This document shows positions 7,494 through 15,979 of a DNA stretch of 25,321 nt, piece by piece. Positions within the stretch are counted from its first letter, which is position 1; each line of letters opens with the position of its first letter. The position numbers and the translations under genes are program-made. Location: positions 1 to 25,321 of the forward strand of contig JAYFQU010000008.1 of assembly GCA_034926785.1 (NCBI GenBank). The letters are read 5' to 3'. The notes under the pieces were generated by a model that had not been told where the DNA came from, did not search any database, and saw only the letters and a program-made list of their open reading frames with translations. The DNA comes from UBA7703 sp034926785. Lineage in GTDB: Bacteria; Bacillota; Clostridia; Christensenellales; CAG-138.

Positions 7494-7988
7494 ATGGAGT
7501 TTTCGCATGCGCGAAGGAACGATCTGCCCGAACTGGTCGAGCTCTTTTGCGCCGCCACGAGAAAAATGGACGAACAGAATATCTCCCAGTGGGATGAAAT
7601 CTATCCCAGCCAGCAAATCATCGCACGGGACATCGAACTCGATATTTTAGTGATAGGACGCATGGACGGGCGGATTGCCGCCGCCTTTTCTCCGGAAGAA
7701 TGCGGCGAAAGCGACTATGAGCCTGCCAACTGGAGATATCCCGCGGAGAGAATCATCGTTCTGCACCGGCTCTGCGTTCATCCCGCGTTTCAGGGAAAAG
7801 GCGTCGCGCGCCAGTCGATGGACTATCTGGAACAATGTGTACGGGAGCGCGGTATCCCGGTCATCCGGCTGGATGCGTTTTCACAAAACCCGGTCGCATT
7901 GCGTCTCTATGAATCGCGCGGCTATCAAAAGGCGGGCGAGGTTCTTTATCGCAAGGGGTTATTCTACCTTTATGAAAAACAGCTGTAG
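7494..7988 (+). CDS. GNAT family N-acetyltransferase
   Basis: A 164-residue cytoplasmic acyl-CoA-dependent acetyltransferase. The acetyl-CoA binding motif A is LHRLCVHPAFQGKGVARQ (90-107), with the Q/RxxGxG/A pattern in QGKGVA. Motif B follows with N132 and the RLYESRGY segment (137-144). The N-terminus (RRNDLPELVELF) is the usual first helix, and IYPSQ occurs in many small Clostridia GNATs. The start at 7494 has GGGAGG 5 bp ahead; the frame is open further upstream but without a ribosome site. The substrate is unknown. It is followed 59 bp later by the toroid protein on the same strand. Confidence 0.9.
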   Translation: MEFSHARRNDLPELVELFCAATRKMDEQNISQWDEIYPSQQIIARDIELDILVIGRMDGRIAAAFSPEECGESDYEPANWRYPAERIIVLHRLCVHPAFQGKGVARQSMDYLEQCVRERGIPVIRLDAFSQNPVALRLYESRGYQKAGEVLYRKGLFYLYEKQL

Positions 7989-8047
7989 CCGGCAGGCCGT
8001 TTCGTCCGGTCTGCACAGATCGAGATAAAAATGGAGGAAAAGTTTGT

Positions 8048-8869
8048 ATGGAAAACCGGGCGAACGACATTGAACTGATTTTTTCGCACCAAGCGGATAA
8101 CGGCGCGGGCCTCTGGGCTACGCCCGAAGGGACGCTCGTGAAGGGCGGGCCGTTCAGTACGCTGGAGGCAACCTATCTTCTTGCCGAATTGGGGCTCACC
8201 ACCGAGGACCCAACCCTCGCAGCAGCCGCGGAACTCCTCTGGCGCGCCCGGCGCGAGGACGGGCGCTTCTGCCTTGTGCCAAAGAACACCATATTCCCCT
8301 GCCAAACGATACATGCAGCAAGGTCCCTTTGTTATCTCGGTTTTGCGGATGATCCGCGGCTGGAACAGACGTTTCAGCATCTGCTTGATACCCAGCATGC
8401 CGACGGCGGCTGGCGCTGCAAGAAGTTCTTCTTTGGGCACGGACCGGAGACGGAGTTTTCCAATCCCGGGCCGACGCTCACCGCGCTCAATGCATTTCGC
8501 TTTACGCCGTATGCCAATCAAGACGCGCGGCTCAACCGCACCGTCGAGTTTTTACTGAATCACTGGACGACCCGCGCGCCGCTCGGGCCATGCCATTACG
8601 GCATCGGCACGCTGTTTCACCAGGTGACGTTCCCGTTTCTCAACTACAATCTGTTTTACTATGTCTACGTACTCTCGTTTTATGACACGGCAAAGCGGGA
8701 TCCCCGCTTTCTGGATGCGCTCTCCGTGCTGCAGGCCAAACTGCGCGATGATCAGATTGTGGTCGAGCGTCCGCACCCAAAGCTCGCCAAACTCAGCATC
8801 TGCAGAAAGGGTGAAGTCAGCGACGCGGCAACCAAATACTATCAGGAGATTTTACGAAACCTCGCCTGA
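8048..8869 (+). CDS. Alpha/alpha-toroid (prenyltransferase/squalene-cyclase repeat) protein
   Basis: A 273-residue protein with helical pairs like terpenoid-cyclase/prenyltransferase repeats. A clear QW-type motif QHADGGW lies at 116-122, and a weaker RREDGRF at 68-74. There is no signal peptide and no DXDD or DDXXD cyclase signature, so a terpene cyclase is not supported. Six cysteines (75, 85, 95, 124, 182, 252) are spread over the length, and LNYNLFYYVYVLSFYDT (198-214) is an aromatic helix. GGAGG lies 11 bp ahead of the ATG. It probably shares a transcript with the GNAT gene. The specific function is unknown. Confidence 0.75.
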   Translation: MENRANDIELIFSHQADNGAGLWATPEGTLVKGGPFSTLEATYLLAELGLTTEDPTLAAAAELLWRARREDGRFCLVPKNTIFPCQTIHAARSLCYLGFADDPRLEQTFQHLLDTQHADGGWRCKKFFFGHGPETEFSNPGPTLTALNAFRFTPYANQDARLNRTVEFLLNHWTTRAPLGPCHYGIGTLFHQVTFPFLNYNLFYYVYVLSFYDTAKRDPRFLDALSVLQAKLRDDQIVVERPHPKLAKLSICRKGEVSDAATKYYQEILRNLA

Positions 8870-9097
8870 GTTCCAGCGGTTTTGTAACAGCGCATAGATG
8901 TGGTGCACTATTATAGGAAGATAATTTCGTTGGAGAACCGGTCTTTCTGCGCATCGGCGCCGGCGGCGGGACGGACGGCCCACCCGCTATTTTTGTCCGT
9001 CCTCCGATAAACGACCGTTTGCAGGAGTGATCGGCGTTGTGCAGCAGCAGTCCTCCTGCTATCTCGCTTCAAAGACGGCGCTCAAACTAGCAAATAT
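8870..9097. other. Intergenic stretch with several inverted repeats
   Basis: There is no coding signal. GGACGGAC (8969-8976) can pair with GTCCGTCC (8995-9002), and GCAGGAG near 9022 with CTCCTGC near 9053-9059. No T-tract follows either, so these are not ordinary terminators. It resembles neither type I nor type II repeats. Confidence 0.4.
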
Positions 9098-9132
9098 ATG
9101 ATCCCGCGTCGTCTCCGTCGGCGCGGGATCAT
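9098..9132 (-). terminator. Terminator overlapping the stop codon of the 9129-10046 gene
   Basis: ATGATCCCGCG (9098-9108) pairs perfectly with CGCGGGATCAT (9122-9132) around a 13-base loop. On the minus strand AT-rich sequence follows. The stem includes the gene's TGA. Confidence 0.65.
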
Positions 9133-10046
9133 TGCTCCCACGATGATTCCTTCCGGCTATGATTCAGGGAGGCTTTCACCAGTTCCAGCTCCCCCTTGCT
9201 CGCCAGCGCCTCCACCGCGCTCTTACCCTCCAATAGCGTTATGCCTCCGGGCACGAGGGAGTATTCGCCGCGCAGGCACGCGCGCTCAAAGAGCACCGCG
9301 GTGTAGAGGTCTCCTCCCGTCCCTGGGGATGCGATCAGAAATTGTATTCTGCCGCTGCCGCCAAGCAGGGCGAGCGTCCTCGAATCCGGCAGGCTGTCGT
9401 TGTTTTCGCAGAGTAAAATGGTATCATCCGTCTCCGCGTCGTCCTCGGATATCTCTATCTCGCACCCGGCGACCATTCGCCGGATCACGCCGCACCAATC
9501 GTTCTTCGTACCCGCGTCCAGCGCGGAGGAAAGGCGGATGGATCGTCGTATCGGCGCGGTATTATCGCACTCGCGCAACCGAAGGGTGAGCGCGCGCGCT
9601 AGCGCGCGATAACAGGCAAACCCGGTCTCCTTGCCCCCCGTTTCCGTCGCCAGATGATGCAGGTCCCTGCCGCTCTCCAGAAGCGGGCAGGAGATGATCT
9701 CCGCTCCGGCGCTATTCGCCGCAAGCAGCAGCCGGATCGCGTCCAGATGTATCGCGCCCCCTTGCTCGCCGTCGGCAATCATTGCGCAAATACAGCCCGA
9801 GAGGTCGCATTCGCCCGCGCGGAGCCGTACGGCCAGCGCAAGAAGTGCCGCGTTTTCCCCGCGCGGATCCGCGCTGGCGGCAAAGAGCAGCCGGCGATTG
9901 GTCCAATCTCCCGCCGCGAGATCGCCCGCTTCCATTGTCTCAAAAGGAACGCCCTCCAAGGCGTACTCCAGCGCATCGCCAAGGCGCGTATGCCGCCCAA
10001 TGGATATGATGGTGATTTTTTCCGTAGATAAATTGTTGTTCTGCAT
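9129..10046 (-). CDS. Protein with flavodoxin/FMN-reductase-like N-terminal half, function unknown
   Basis: A protein of about 305 residues that I cannot assign firmly. The first half reads like a flavodoxin-fold oxidoreductase: strand KITIISIGRHTRLGDALEY, then a CAMIADGEQGGAIHLDAIR segment with an acidic/Gly loop, then AGAEIISCPLLESGRDLHHL, all common in NADPH-dependent FMN reductase-like proteins. The second half (LLCENNDSLPDSRTLALLGG onwards) is unassigned. There is no signal peptide or membrane helix. The start is uncertain: ATG 10046 has AGGA 11 bp upstream, ATG 10058 has it directly adjacent, and the frame is open to a TTG at 10082. A repeat remnant lies just upstream. Confidence 0.6.
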   Translation of the reverse strand: MQNNNLSTEKITIISIGRHTRLGDALEYALEGVPFETMEAGDLAAGDWTNRRLLFAASADPRGENAALLALAVRLRAGECDLSGCICAMIADGEQGGAIHLDAIRLLLAANSAGAEIISCPLLESGRDLHHLATETGGKETGFACYRALARALTLRLRECDNTAPIRRSIRLSSALDAGTKNDWCGVIRRMVAGCEIEISEDDAETDDTILLCENNDSLPDSRTLALLGGSGRIQFLIASPGTGGDLYTAVLFERACLRGEYSLVPGGITLLEGKSAVEALASKGELELVKASLNHSRKESSWEQ

Positions 10047-10112
10047 GACGCTATTCATCCTATCGCGAAAGCCCAAAAACAAAAAGCAAGACGCTTGTCC
10101 TCAGGGAAGCGG

Positions 10113-10187
10113 CAAACCCACTCCGGGGGTTGGAGCGTTTGAAACTCCCTCTGATTCATCGAATCCGGCGATTGATTCGCCGAATTT
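10113..10187 (-). repeat. Type I repeat, short diverged copy F, behind the EamA gene
   Basis: On the minus strand AAATTCGGCGA / TCGCCGGATT arms are followed by GGGAGTTTCAAACGCTCC and then CCAACCCCCGGAGTGGGTTTG. This is the same order as the last three hairpins of copy A. The first third of the element is missing. It lies directly behind a hairpin (10188-10206) that follows the EamA gene. Confidence 0.6.
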
Positions 10188-10206
10188 GGGCTTGGAGGGC
10201 AAGCCC
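10188..10206 (-). terminator. Hairpin behind the EamA gene
   Basis: GGGCTTG and CAAGCCC form a 7-bp stem, 26 bp after the EamA stop. The minus strand lacks a T-tract because repeat copy F starts there; the plus strand has TGTTTT behind it. Confidence 0.5.
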
Positions 10207-10232
10207 TGTTTTCAATTGATTATGCGCTTGGT

Positions 10233-11186
10233 TCAGTTTTCCTGAACGGCCTGCGTTTCCTCCGCCGCGGGAATTTTCGCCGCGCTCTTATTCGGGAAGA
10301 GTTTTCCCCATGGAAGCTGGGAACTCACCACCGCGATAAACACCAGCGCGCAGCCAAGCATTTCCCGTGCGGAAAGCGTTTGCCCGAGAATTGCCCAGCC
10401 CGCAAGCGCGGCGAACACATTTTCAGGGCTGAGCAGAAGCGAAGCGGTCGCCGGTTCCACGCGGCGCTGCCCAAGCATTTGCAGGGTATATGCGCCGCAG
10501 CCGGAGAATAGACCGGCGTACAGGATGGTCACCCAGGCTTCGGAGACGGCGGAGACCTTCGGTTGCTCAAAGAGCATCATCGGTACCGCCGAGAGCAGCG
10601 CGATCACGGCAAACTGAATACAGTTGAGACGGATGATATCAACCTTAGGCGCATAATGATCCACCAGAAGGATCTGAAGTGAAAACACCACTGCGCTGAT
10701 CAGCACGAGCACGTCTCCCTTTTCCATAGAGAAGTTGCCCTGGATCGAAAGAAAATACAGCCCTATCAGCGCAACGGCGACGCTGCCCCAAATCATAAAG
10801 TGCGGTTTGCGTTTCACAAAAAGTCCCAGTACCGGGACAAACACAATATAGAGCGAAGTGATGAATCCCGCCTTGCCGGCGGATGTGGTCACAAGCCCTA
10901 CCTGCTGTAGATTGCTCGCAACGGCCAGCACAACGCCGAGGATGATCCCCGCTTTCCAAAGTGTTTTCCGGTCGGTGTTCTTCGGGCTTATGCCGGTTCT
11001 ATCGAATATTAAAATGAGAATGCCGAGTCCCAGCGCTGCGAGTGCGCTGCGTACCGCCGTAAACGTATAGGGACCGACGTGCTCCATACCGGCGCTCTGG
11101 GCAACGAAGGCGACGCCCCAGATCAGGGACGCGCTGAGCAGCATGGTTGCGCCAATTCCGTGGCCTTTGTTTTCGCTATGCGTCAT
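10233..11186 (-). CDS. EamA/DMT family transporter
   Basis: A 317-residue drug/metabolite transporter with ten predicted membrane helices in two EamA repeats. The N-terminal repeat opens GATMLLSASLIWGVAFVAQS with the family's W-G-x-x-F pattern and contains RSALAALGLGILIL. The second repeat runs from about KGDVLVLISAVVFSLQILLV through PATASLLLSPENVFAALAGW to LGCALVFIAVV. These proteins export amino acids, metabolites or nucleosides; the substrate cannot be read here. The C-terminal tail after residue ~295 is hydrophilic. The ribosome site is weak (AAGTTAAG before the ATG). It is a single gene, divergent from the DUF362 gene. Confidence 0.92.
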   Translation of the reverse strand: MTHSENKGHGIGATMLLSASLIWGVAFVAQSAGMEHVGPYTFTAVRSALAALGLGILILIFDRTGISPKNTDRKTLWKAGIILGVVLAVASNLQQVGLVTTSAGKAGFITSLYIVFVPVLGLFVKRKPHFMIWGSVAVALIGLYFLSIQGNFSMEKGDVLVLISAVVFSLQILLVDHYAPKVDIIRLNCIQFAVIALLSAVPMMLFEQPKVSAVSEAWVTILYAGLFSGCGAYTLQMLGQRRVEPATASLLLSPENVFAALAGWAILGQTLSAREMLGCALVFIAVVSSQLPWGKLFPNKSAAKIPAAEETQAVQEN

Positions 11187-11422
11187 CTTAACTTCAACCG
11201 TATCGTTTCTGTTTTCTCATATTCTATCGGAAAACTATTCAACGAGACATCATATATCGTTTTAACGCAAAACGCAAGCGCTCGTGAATCTCGCCCGCCT
11301 TTCTCTCTGGAATCGGCCGCGGCATGCGCCACCCCCGCCGCTAAACGATGCTGCAATCGGTCTGCTGGTTCATATGAATTTCATTTTGTCCAGACAATTT
11401 AAAACGCTCCGCCCGGCACACG

Positions 11423-11451
11423 TTGAATTACTCGAACAATTGTGCTATGCT
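11423..11451 (+). promoter_or_regulatory. Promoter of the DUF362 gene
   Basis: TTGAAT (11423-11428), 17 bp, TATGCT (11446-11451), with TGC directly before the -10 (extended -10). The rest of the 308-bp gap 11187-11494 shows nothing coding. Confidence 0.6.
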
Positions 11452-11494
11452 CATTTTTAGAAACAATAACTATATCAAGGAGTCTTGAACGATC

Positions 11495-12616
11495 ATGCAA
11501 CCTTCTAAGGTATATTTCACCAATCTTCGAACGGACTACGACAACCCGTTGACGGTAAAGCTCCAGCGGCTCATCCGGCGCGCGGGAATCGAAACCATTG
11601 ACTTTGCCGATCGATTTGTCGCGGTCAAAATCCACTTTGGCGAACCGGGCAACCTCTCCTTCCTTCGCCCGAATTTTGCACGCGCGGTGGTTGACGTCAT
11701 CCGCGCAAAGGGCGGCAGACCCTTTTTGACCGACTGTAACACGCTTTATACCGGCCGGCGCAAACATGCGTTGGAGCACCTTGACGCCGCCGCAGAAAAC
11801 GGCTTCTCGGTCGCTTCCACCGGCTGCCAGATTCTCATTGCGGACGGTCTGAAAGGGCTAGATGAAACGCTGGTTCCCCTCAAAGGAACCAAGCATGTTA
11901 AAGAGGCAAAGATCGGTCAGGCGATTATGGACGCGGATATCTTCGTCTCGCTCAACCACTTTAAGGGACATGAAGCAACCGGTTTTGGCGGCGCGCTGAA
12001 GAACATCGGCATGGGCAGCGGCTCCCGCGCGGGCAAGATGGAGCAGCACTGCGACGGCAAGCCGACCGTCGATCAATCCCTCTGCCGCGCCTGTCGCCAG
12101 TGCATAAAGCAATGCGCGCATGGCGCCATCAGCTATAACGAAAAGAAGATCGCAAGCATCGACCACAACCGCTGTGTCGGCTGCGGGCGCTGCATCGGCG
12201 CCTGCAACTTTGACGCAATCGAAAACAACGGCGGCAGCAGTGAAGAGGCGCTCTGCGAGAAAATTGCGGAATATTCCCTCGCCGTGCTGCAAAACCGTCC
12301 GAATTTCCACATCAATCTCGTCATGCAGGTTTCCCCGAACTGCGACTGCCATTCGGAGAACGATGTGCCCATCATTCCCGATGTTGGTATGTTTGCCTCG
12401 TTTGACCCCGTCGCGCTGGATCAAGCCTGCGCGGACGCCTGCATTCAGCAACCTGCCATTGCCGGCAGCCAGCTGACCGACAACGCCGCCAAGGGCATTT
12501 GCGGACATGATCACTTCTCCACATCGGCCCCGGACACGGACTGGACGGTCACCCTCCGGCATGCGGAGGAGATCGGCATCGGTACAAGACAATATGAACT
12601 CATAACGGTGAAATAA
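11495..12616 (+). CDS. DUF362 domain protein with two [4Fe-4S] ferredoxin motifs
   Basis: A 373-residue cytoplasmic iron-sulfur protein. The DUF362 domain covers both ends: VAVKIHFGEPGNLSFLRP (42-59), FLTDCNTLY (77-85), SLNHFKGHEATGFGGALKN (152-170), and later PNCDCH (281-286) and DVGMFASFDPVALDQA (296-311). Inserted between them is a 2[4Fe-4S] ferredoxin module with C197, C200, C203, C207 and C227, C230, C233, C237. Family members are widespread in anaerobes and presumably carry electrons, but their reactions are mostly unproven. AAGGAG lies ahead of the start. It is transcribed alone and closes with a strong terminator. Confidence 0.93.
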   Translation: MQPSKVYFTNLRTDYDNPLTVKLQRLIRRAGIETIDFADRFVAVKIHFGEPGNLSFLRPNFARAVVDVIRAKGGRPFLTDCNTLYTGRRKHALEHLDAAAENGFSVASTGCQILIADGLKGLDETLVPLKGTKHVKEAKIGQAIMDADIFVSLNHFKGHEATGFGGALKNIGMGSGSRAGKMEQHCDGKPTVDQSLCRACRQCIKQCAHGAISYNEKKIASIDHNRCVGCGRCIGACNFDAIENNGGSSEEALCEKIAEYSLAVLQNRPNFHINLVMQVSPNCDCHSENDVPIIPDVGMFASFDPVALDQACADACIQQPAIAGSQLTDNAAKGICGHDHFSTSAPDTDWTVTLRHAEEIGIGTRQYELITVK

Positions 12617-12627
12617 ACAGCCGTCGG

Positions 12628-12660
12628 GAGAAGGAGCGCAATGCTCCTTCTCTTGTTTTT
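12628..12660 (+). terminator. Intrinsic terminator of the DUF362 gene
   Basis: GAGAAGGAGC and GCTCCTTCTC form a 10-bp stem around GCAAT, followed by TTGTTTTT. Confidence 0.9.
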
Positions 12661-12703
12661 CAGAAATAACTCGACAGAATAAACGAAAGGCAGGTTTTGC
12701 AGC

Positions 12704-13375
12704 ATGAAGCGCCCACGCGCCCAGCTCGCCGGCGCAGCCGCACTGTTTGCGTCGCTGCTGTTCCTCGCCGCCTGCGCCAGCCCCGCCAGCCCGGAGCCGA
12801 CCGCCACGTCCGAGGCAACCGCCGCCCCCGCCGCAACAGCGTCGCCAACGCCCGTGATTACCCCCACCCCGGCACCAACGCCAACCGCAACCCCAACCGG
12901 CATTCCTGCAACCACAGCCCCCCAGCAGCCTACCCCGACACCAACCCCAAAGGGGCCGCGCATGTACTCCAGTTATGCGGATCTGACCTCCTTTGACCCG
13001 GAAACCGGCATTGCGAAGTTTGACTATTTCGACATGCTGCGCGGCAAGGAAGCGGTTGACTTTCTCGTGGCACACGAGGGTTATAAACTGGCCGATGCGC
13101 AGAAACTGGTGGATAACTTCGCCGATTCGGAGTTTGTCAAGAAAAACACCAACAACCAACTCCGCGCCATCGATCTTGACGACGTATCCCTCAAACTGAT
13201 GGTTCAGCCGAACGGCGACCCGGTGGACGGCGCGGAATCCGTTGTCTCCACTGCTTCCGATTTTCGCAAGATCTACGGCATCGACACCTCCTTGCTGCTG
13301 GAATCGTACTTTTACCATATTACGGTGAGCAGCAGCGGGCGCGTCACCCTGGTCGAGCAGGTTTATTGGCCATAA
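12704..13375 (+). CDS. Lipoprotein with long Pro/Thr linker, unknown function
   Basis: A 223-residue predicted surface lipoprotein. The signal peptide is positively charged, then hydrophobic, with lipobox LAAC (Cys24). Residues 25-84 are a flexible Ala/Pro/Thr linker with repeated TPTPTAT-like units, which would span the cell wall. The globular part (about 85-223) begins MYSSYADLTSFDPETG and contains FDMLRGKEAVDFLVAHEGY and FADSEFVKKNTNNQLRAIDL. I do not recognise this domain. AAGGCAGG precedes the start. It is flanked by terminators on both sides, so it is a single-gene unit; its own promoter is not clear. Confidence 0.85.
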   Translation: MKRPRAQLAGAAALFASLLFLAACASPASPEPTATSEATAAPAATASPTPVITPTPAPTPTATPTGIPATTAPQQPTPTPTPKGPRMYSSYADLTSFDPETGIAKFDYFDMLRGKEAVDFLVAHEGYKLADAQKLVDNFADSEFVKKNTNNQLRAIDLDDVSLKLMVQPNGDPVDGAESVVSTASDFRKIYGIDTSLLLESYFYHITVSSSGRVTLVEQVYWP

Positions 13376-13396
13376 TCCCCTTCGCAGAGCATATAA

Positions 13397-13420
13397 AAAA
13401 GCGCCTTTGCGGGCGCTTTT
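13397..13420. terminator. Bidirectional terminator
   Basis: AAAAGCGCC and GGCGCTTTT form a 9-bp stem with A/T ends. It lies between the convergent lipoprotein and L-cysteine desulfidase genes and can serve both. Confidence 0.85.
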
Positions 13421-13450
13421 CGTGTCTCTTCCGTACTTCTTCCAATTTCT

Positions 13451-14722
13451 TTACGACTCCAGCATGATCGAGAGAATCTCCGTTTCAGTCCCGCGCATGC
13501 CGTCCTTGGCGAGGCGTCCGATATTCCGAATCGTGTTGTCGACCCCTTTGACCACAATGCCATCCCCGCCGACAAACTCCTGATGCTGCGTATACATGCG
13601 ATAGCCGAGGATCCCCGCATCGACCGCGGCGGCAATCTTGCCCGCGCAGCTTGCCTTTGCCCCGTCGCATACCATGCCGCTGATGATGGCGAGGGCGTTA
13701 ACCACCGCGTGCGCAACCGCCTCATATCCGCCGCCCTCGAGATAGGCGATGCCCGCGCCCGCGCCACAACCGGCGCAGACCGCACCGCAGAAGGCGGAGA
13801 GCCGCCCGATGCCCGTCTTTTGATGCAGCGTGATCAGGTTGGAGACGATCAGTGCGCGGAGCAACCGCTCCTCGCCGTACCCCTTTTCTTGCGCCCAGAC
13901 TGCGACGGGTACGCTCGCCGTGATCCCCTGATTGCCGGAGCCGGAGACGATCACCACGGGCATCTCCACGCCGCTCATGCGCGCGTCCGAACCCGCCGCC
14001 GCCCAAGCCCGCGCGCGGGTAGCCACATCGCTCTCTCCCCCGCTGAGCAGAACCTGCCCCACGCATGCGCCGCAGCCATGCTTCAGGCCGTATTCCGCAA
14101 TGGCAAGATTATAGGCAAGCTGCCTTTTGAGCGAATCCGCCACACGGCCCAGTTCCGCCGTATCCGCAAAGTCCACGATGTCCGCCGTGTTGAGCACGTC
14201 GGGCGCTTCGCCCGCGTGCGAAGCATCCGCGATAGGATTGTCGATCATGATGCGTCCGTTTTTCTCCAGACGAACAATGTTGGTGTGCGCGTTTGCGATG
14301 CGGATATTCGCGCTGTCCTCTCCGCTCCAGCCGGTGATGCGGATATCCAGCGCGAGACTGCCTTCCACGCATTCAATGGTGATCGGCGTGCGCAATAGAT
14401 ACGCCGCAATCTCCGTTTGCTGCGCCTCGGTAACCGAATCGATGACCTCCAGCAGCCGCACGGCGTCTCCGGCGACAACGCCGGCCGCGACGGAGGCGGC
14501 AATCCCCTTCTTCCCGCCCGTTCCCGGGACGACCACGCTCTTTGCGTTCTTGAGGATATTTCCGCTGACGGCCACACGCATGCGCTCCGGCAAACCGCCG
14601 AGCGCATCCCGCATCACCGCCGCCGCATAAGCGATGGCGATGGGTTCGGTGCAGCCCGTCGCGGGAATCAATTCGCGCTCCAATATACCATAATAGACTT
14701 CCGCCTTTTCCAGCGTCAGCAT
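13451..14722 (-). CDS. cyuA: L-cysteine desulfidase / UPF0597 family (CyuA-like)
   Basis: A 423-residue cytoplasmic enzyme of the L-cysteine desulfidase family, which uses a [4Fe-4S] cluster to convert L-cysteine to pyruvate, ammonia and sulfide. It is related to the alpha chain of Fe-S L-serine dehydratase. Visible signatures are ATGCTEPIA (21-29), a phosphate-binding-like PGTGGKKG (66-73), SGSGNQGITASVPVAVWA (260-277), FCGAVCAGCGAG (311-322) and GMVCDGAKASCAGK (349-362). Cys24, Cys312, Cys352 and Cys359 are the conserved cluster/catalytic cysteines of the family. The start at 14722 has AGGAG upstream. It is last in a three-gene unit. Serine or another amino acid as substrate cannot be excluded. 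Confidence 0.88.
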   Translation of the reverse strand: MLTLEKAEVYYGILERELIPATGCTEPIAIAYAAAVMRDALGGLPERMRVAVSGNILKNAKSVVVPGTGGKKGIAASVAAGVVAGDAVRLLEVIDSVTEAQQTEIAAYLLRTPITIECVEGSLALDIRITGWSGEDSANIRIANAHTNIVRLEKNGRIMIDNPIADASHAGEAPDVLNTADIVDFADTAELGRVADSLKRQLAYNLAIAEYGLKHGCGACVGQVLLSGGESDVATRARAWAAAGSDARMSGVEMPVVIVSGSGNQGITASVPVAVWAQEKGYGEERLLRALIVSNLITLHQKTGIGRLSAFCGAVCAGCGAGAGIAYLEGGGYEAVAHAVVNALAIISGMVCDGAKASCAGKIAAAVDAGILGYRMYTQHQEFVGGDGIVVKGVDNTIRNIGRLAKDGMRGTETEILSIMLES

Positions 14723-14744
14723 ACTGCAACCGTCTCCTTTGGGG

Positions 14745-15353
14745 CTAAATTTTCGTAGTTGCGATTGATGTTTCCATATTCGAATGTTCTGGATGCGACA
14801 GCAAAGATTGAATCTGTTTTTGTGTGAAAGAATGGTGCAGCCACTCGTGCGCGCGCTCGATCTGCTCATTGGTTGGAGGAGTTTGTTTTTCCTCCCAGCG
14901 CTCGGCGGGGCAATAATAGAAGGTGCACCAGGAATCGTGGATGGTCTTGTCCCTGCGGGAAACCGTAACCAGCAATTCGGAGACCAGCTGTTCCAGTGCT
15001 TTGCCCTGAGCCTTTTTCTCCAGCAGGCACGCGGTTTGCATCTGTTCCGCATTTGCCTCACCGGCCGCACGGAGAAACGCCAGCAGGCGCACGCAAGGCG
15101 CATCCAGCCGGTGTTCTCTCTGGCGGTATGGTTTCATCAGATAATAGAACGATCGGGAAAGATAGGTTACGCGGTGTTGATACAGGCGGCTGTAAAACAC
15201 GTCTCCGCTTTCCATGAGCGAGACAATCGCGTTCCAATTGCCGCCCGCAATCTCAAGAAAGGGCATCCTAGCATTCTCGTTGCAAAGCAGCAGGCCGTTT
15301 TGAGAAAAATAGGCGATGAGTGCGGCGCGCGCTTTCTCGTCCCGTTCCTGCAT
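14745..15353 (-). CDS. Hypothetical protein, possibly AlkZ-related winged-helix type
   Basis: A 202-residue soluble protein, not firmly recognised. The N-terminal ~45 residues (ALIAYFSQNGLLLC onward) precede a basic stretch GDVFYSRLYQHRVTYLSRSF (50-69). A helical segment RLLAFLRAAGEANAEQMQTA (89-108) reads like a winged-helix DNA-binding fold. The pattern resembles small proteins annotated as AlkZ-related in Clostridia, which lack a proven glycosylase activity; this is a weak resemblance. The start has no clear ribosome site and lies 3 bp after the stop of the lipoprotein gene, suggesting translational coupling. The next gene begins 22 bp downstream. Confidence 0.65.
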   Translation of the reverse strand: MQERDEKARAALIAYFSQNGLLLCNENARMPFLEIAGGNWNAIVSLMESGDVFYSRLYQHRVTYLSRSFYYLMKPYRQREHRLDAPCVRLLAFLRAAGEANAEQMQTACLLEKKAQGKALEQLVSELLVTVSRRDKTIHDSWCTFYYCPAERWEEKQTPPTNEQIERAHEWLHHSFTQKQIQSLLSHPEHSNMETSIATTKI

Positions 15354-15356
15354 CGA

Positions 15357-15779
15357 TTATTTGAGATAGAGTCCGACCAGCGCGAGATCCTGATCAAACG
15401 AGAGCGTGTAGAGCAGACTCGCGTTTTCGTGCTTGACCAACACCTGCGCAACCGCATATTCCTCGCCGGTAGTGGAATCTTTCGTGCCGGAGAAGGTGGT
15501 CTTCGTAATGCTGTCAAATGCGCCGGCCTTCTCGTAGATGGGCGCCCAGCCTTCTTTGAGCTGATCGGCGGTAATGGTACCCTGCAGATCGGAGCGCAGC
15601 AGGGAGACGACGGAGTCATAGTCCCCCATTGTGGCCAGTCCAACCACTTCCTCCGCGGAGGTGCCGACTTCATCCGCATCAAATCCCGCCGGCAGGGGCT
15701 TCCCCGCACAGGCAAATAGGCCAACCGAAAGCGCCAACGCAAGCAGCGCCACAACAATTCTGCGATAATTCTGTTTCAT
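15357..15779 (-). CDS. DUF3887-like lipoprotein
   Basis: A 140-residue predicted lipoprotein. The signal peptide has lipobox GLFAC (Cys24). The mature part fits the small DUF3887-type domain: AEEVVGLATMGDYDSVVSLL (42-61), then ITADQLKEGWAPIYEKAGAF (69-88), and a closing beta sheet up to LALVGLYLK. AAGGAG lies 11 bp ahead of the ATG. It is first of a unit with the 202-residue protein and the cysteine desulfidase; no functional link between them can be read from sequence. Confidence 0.8.
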   Translation of the reverse strand: MKQNYRRIVVALLALALSVGLFACAGKPLPAGFDADEVGTSAEEVVGLATMGDYDSVVSLLRSDLQGTITADQLKEGWAPIYEKAGAFDSITKTTFSGTKDSTTGEEYAVAQVLVKHENASLLYTLSFDQDLALVGLYLK

Positions 15780-15820
15780 GCGAGATATTTCTCCTTTGTC
15801 GATCTTGTTGAGTCGGCATC

Positions 15821-15829
15821 AGTATATCA
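15821..15829 (-). promoter_or_regulatory. Extended -10 promoter of the DUF3887-cyuA unit
   Basis: The minus strand reads TGATATACT, a TGn-extended -10, about 40 bp ahead of the start at 15779. No good -35 is seen. Confidence 0.45.
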
Positions 15830-15979
15830 TATTCATCCGGCGGCTTGGTGAACCATCGGTGACATTTCCTTTGCGTTTTCGACACAAGTCGCACCTCTTT
15901 CCCCTGAGCGGAAACGGCGCTGTCCCTCCCATCGCGCGCGCACGCCATCGACGTCACAGGTTCGAAATACTCCTTCTTG

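Noticed and set aside
8048..8869. The toroid protein as a squalene-hopene cyclase
   Set aside because: It is under half the length of a cyclase and lacks the DXDD motif and most QW repeats.
11858..13318. A 486-codon open frame on the minus strand
   Set aside because: It runs antisense through the DUF362 gene, a terminator and the lipoprotein; its Gly/Arg/Cys-rich translation is the mirror of the Pro/Thr linker.
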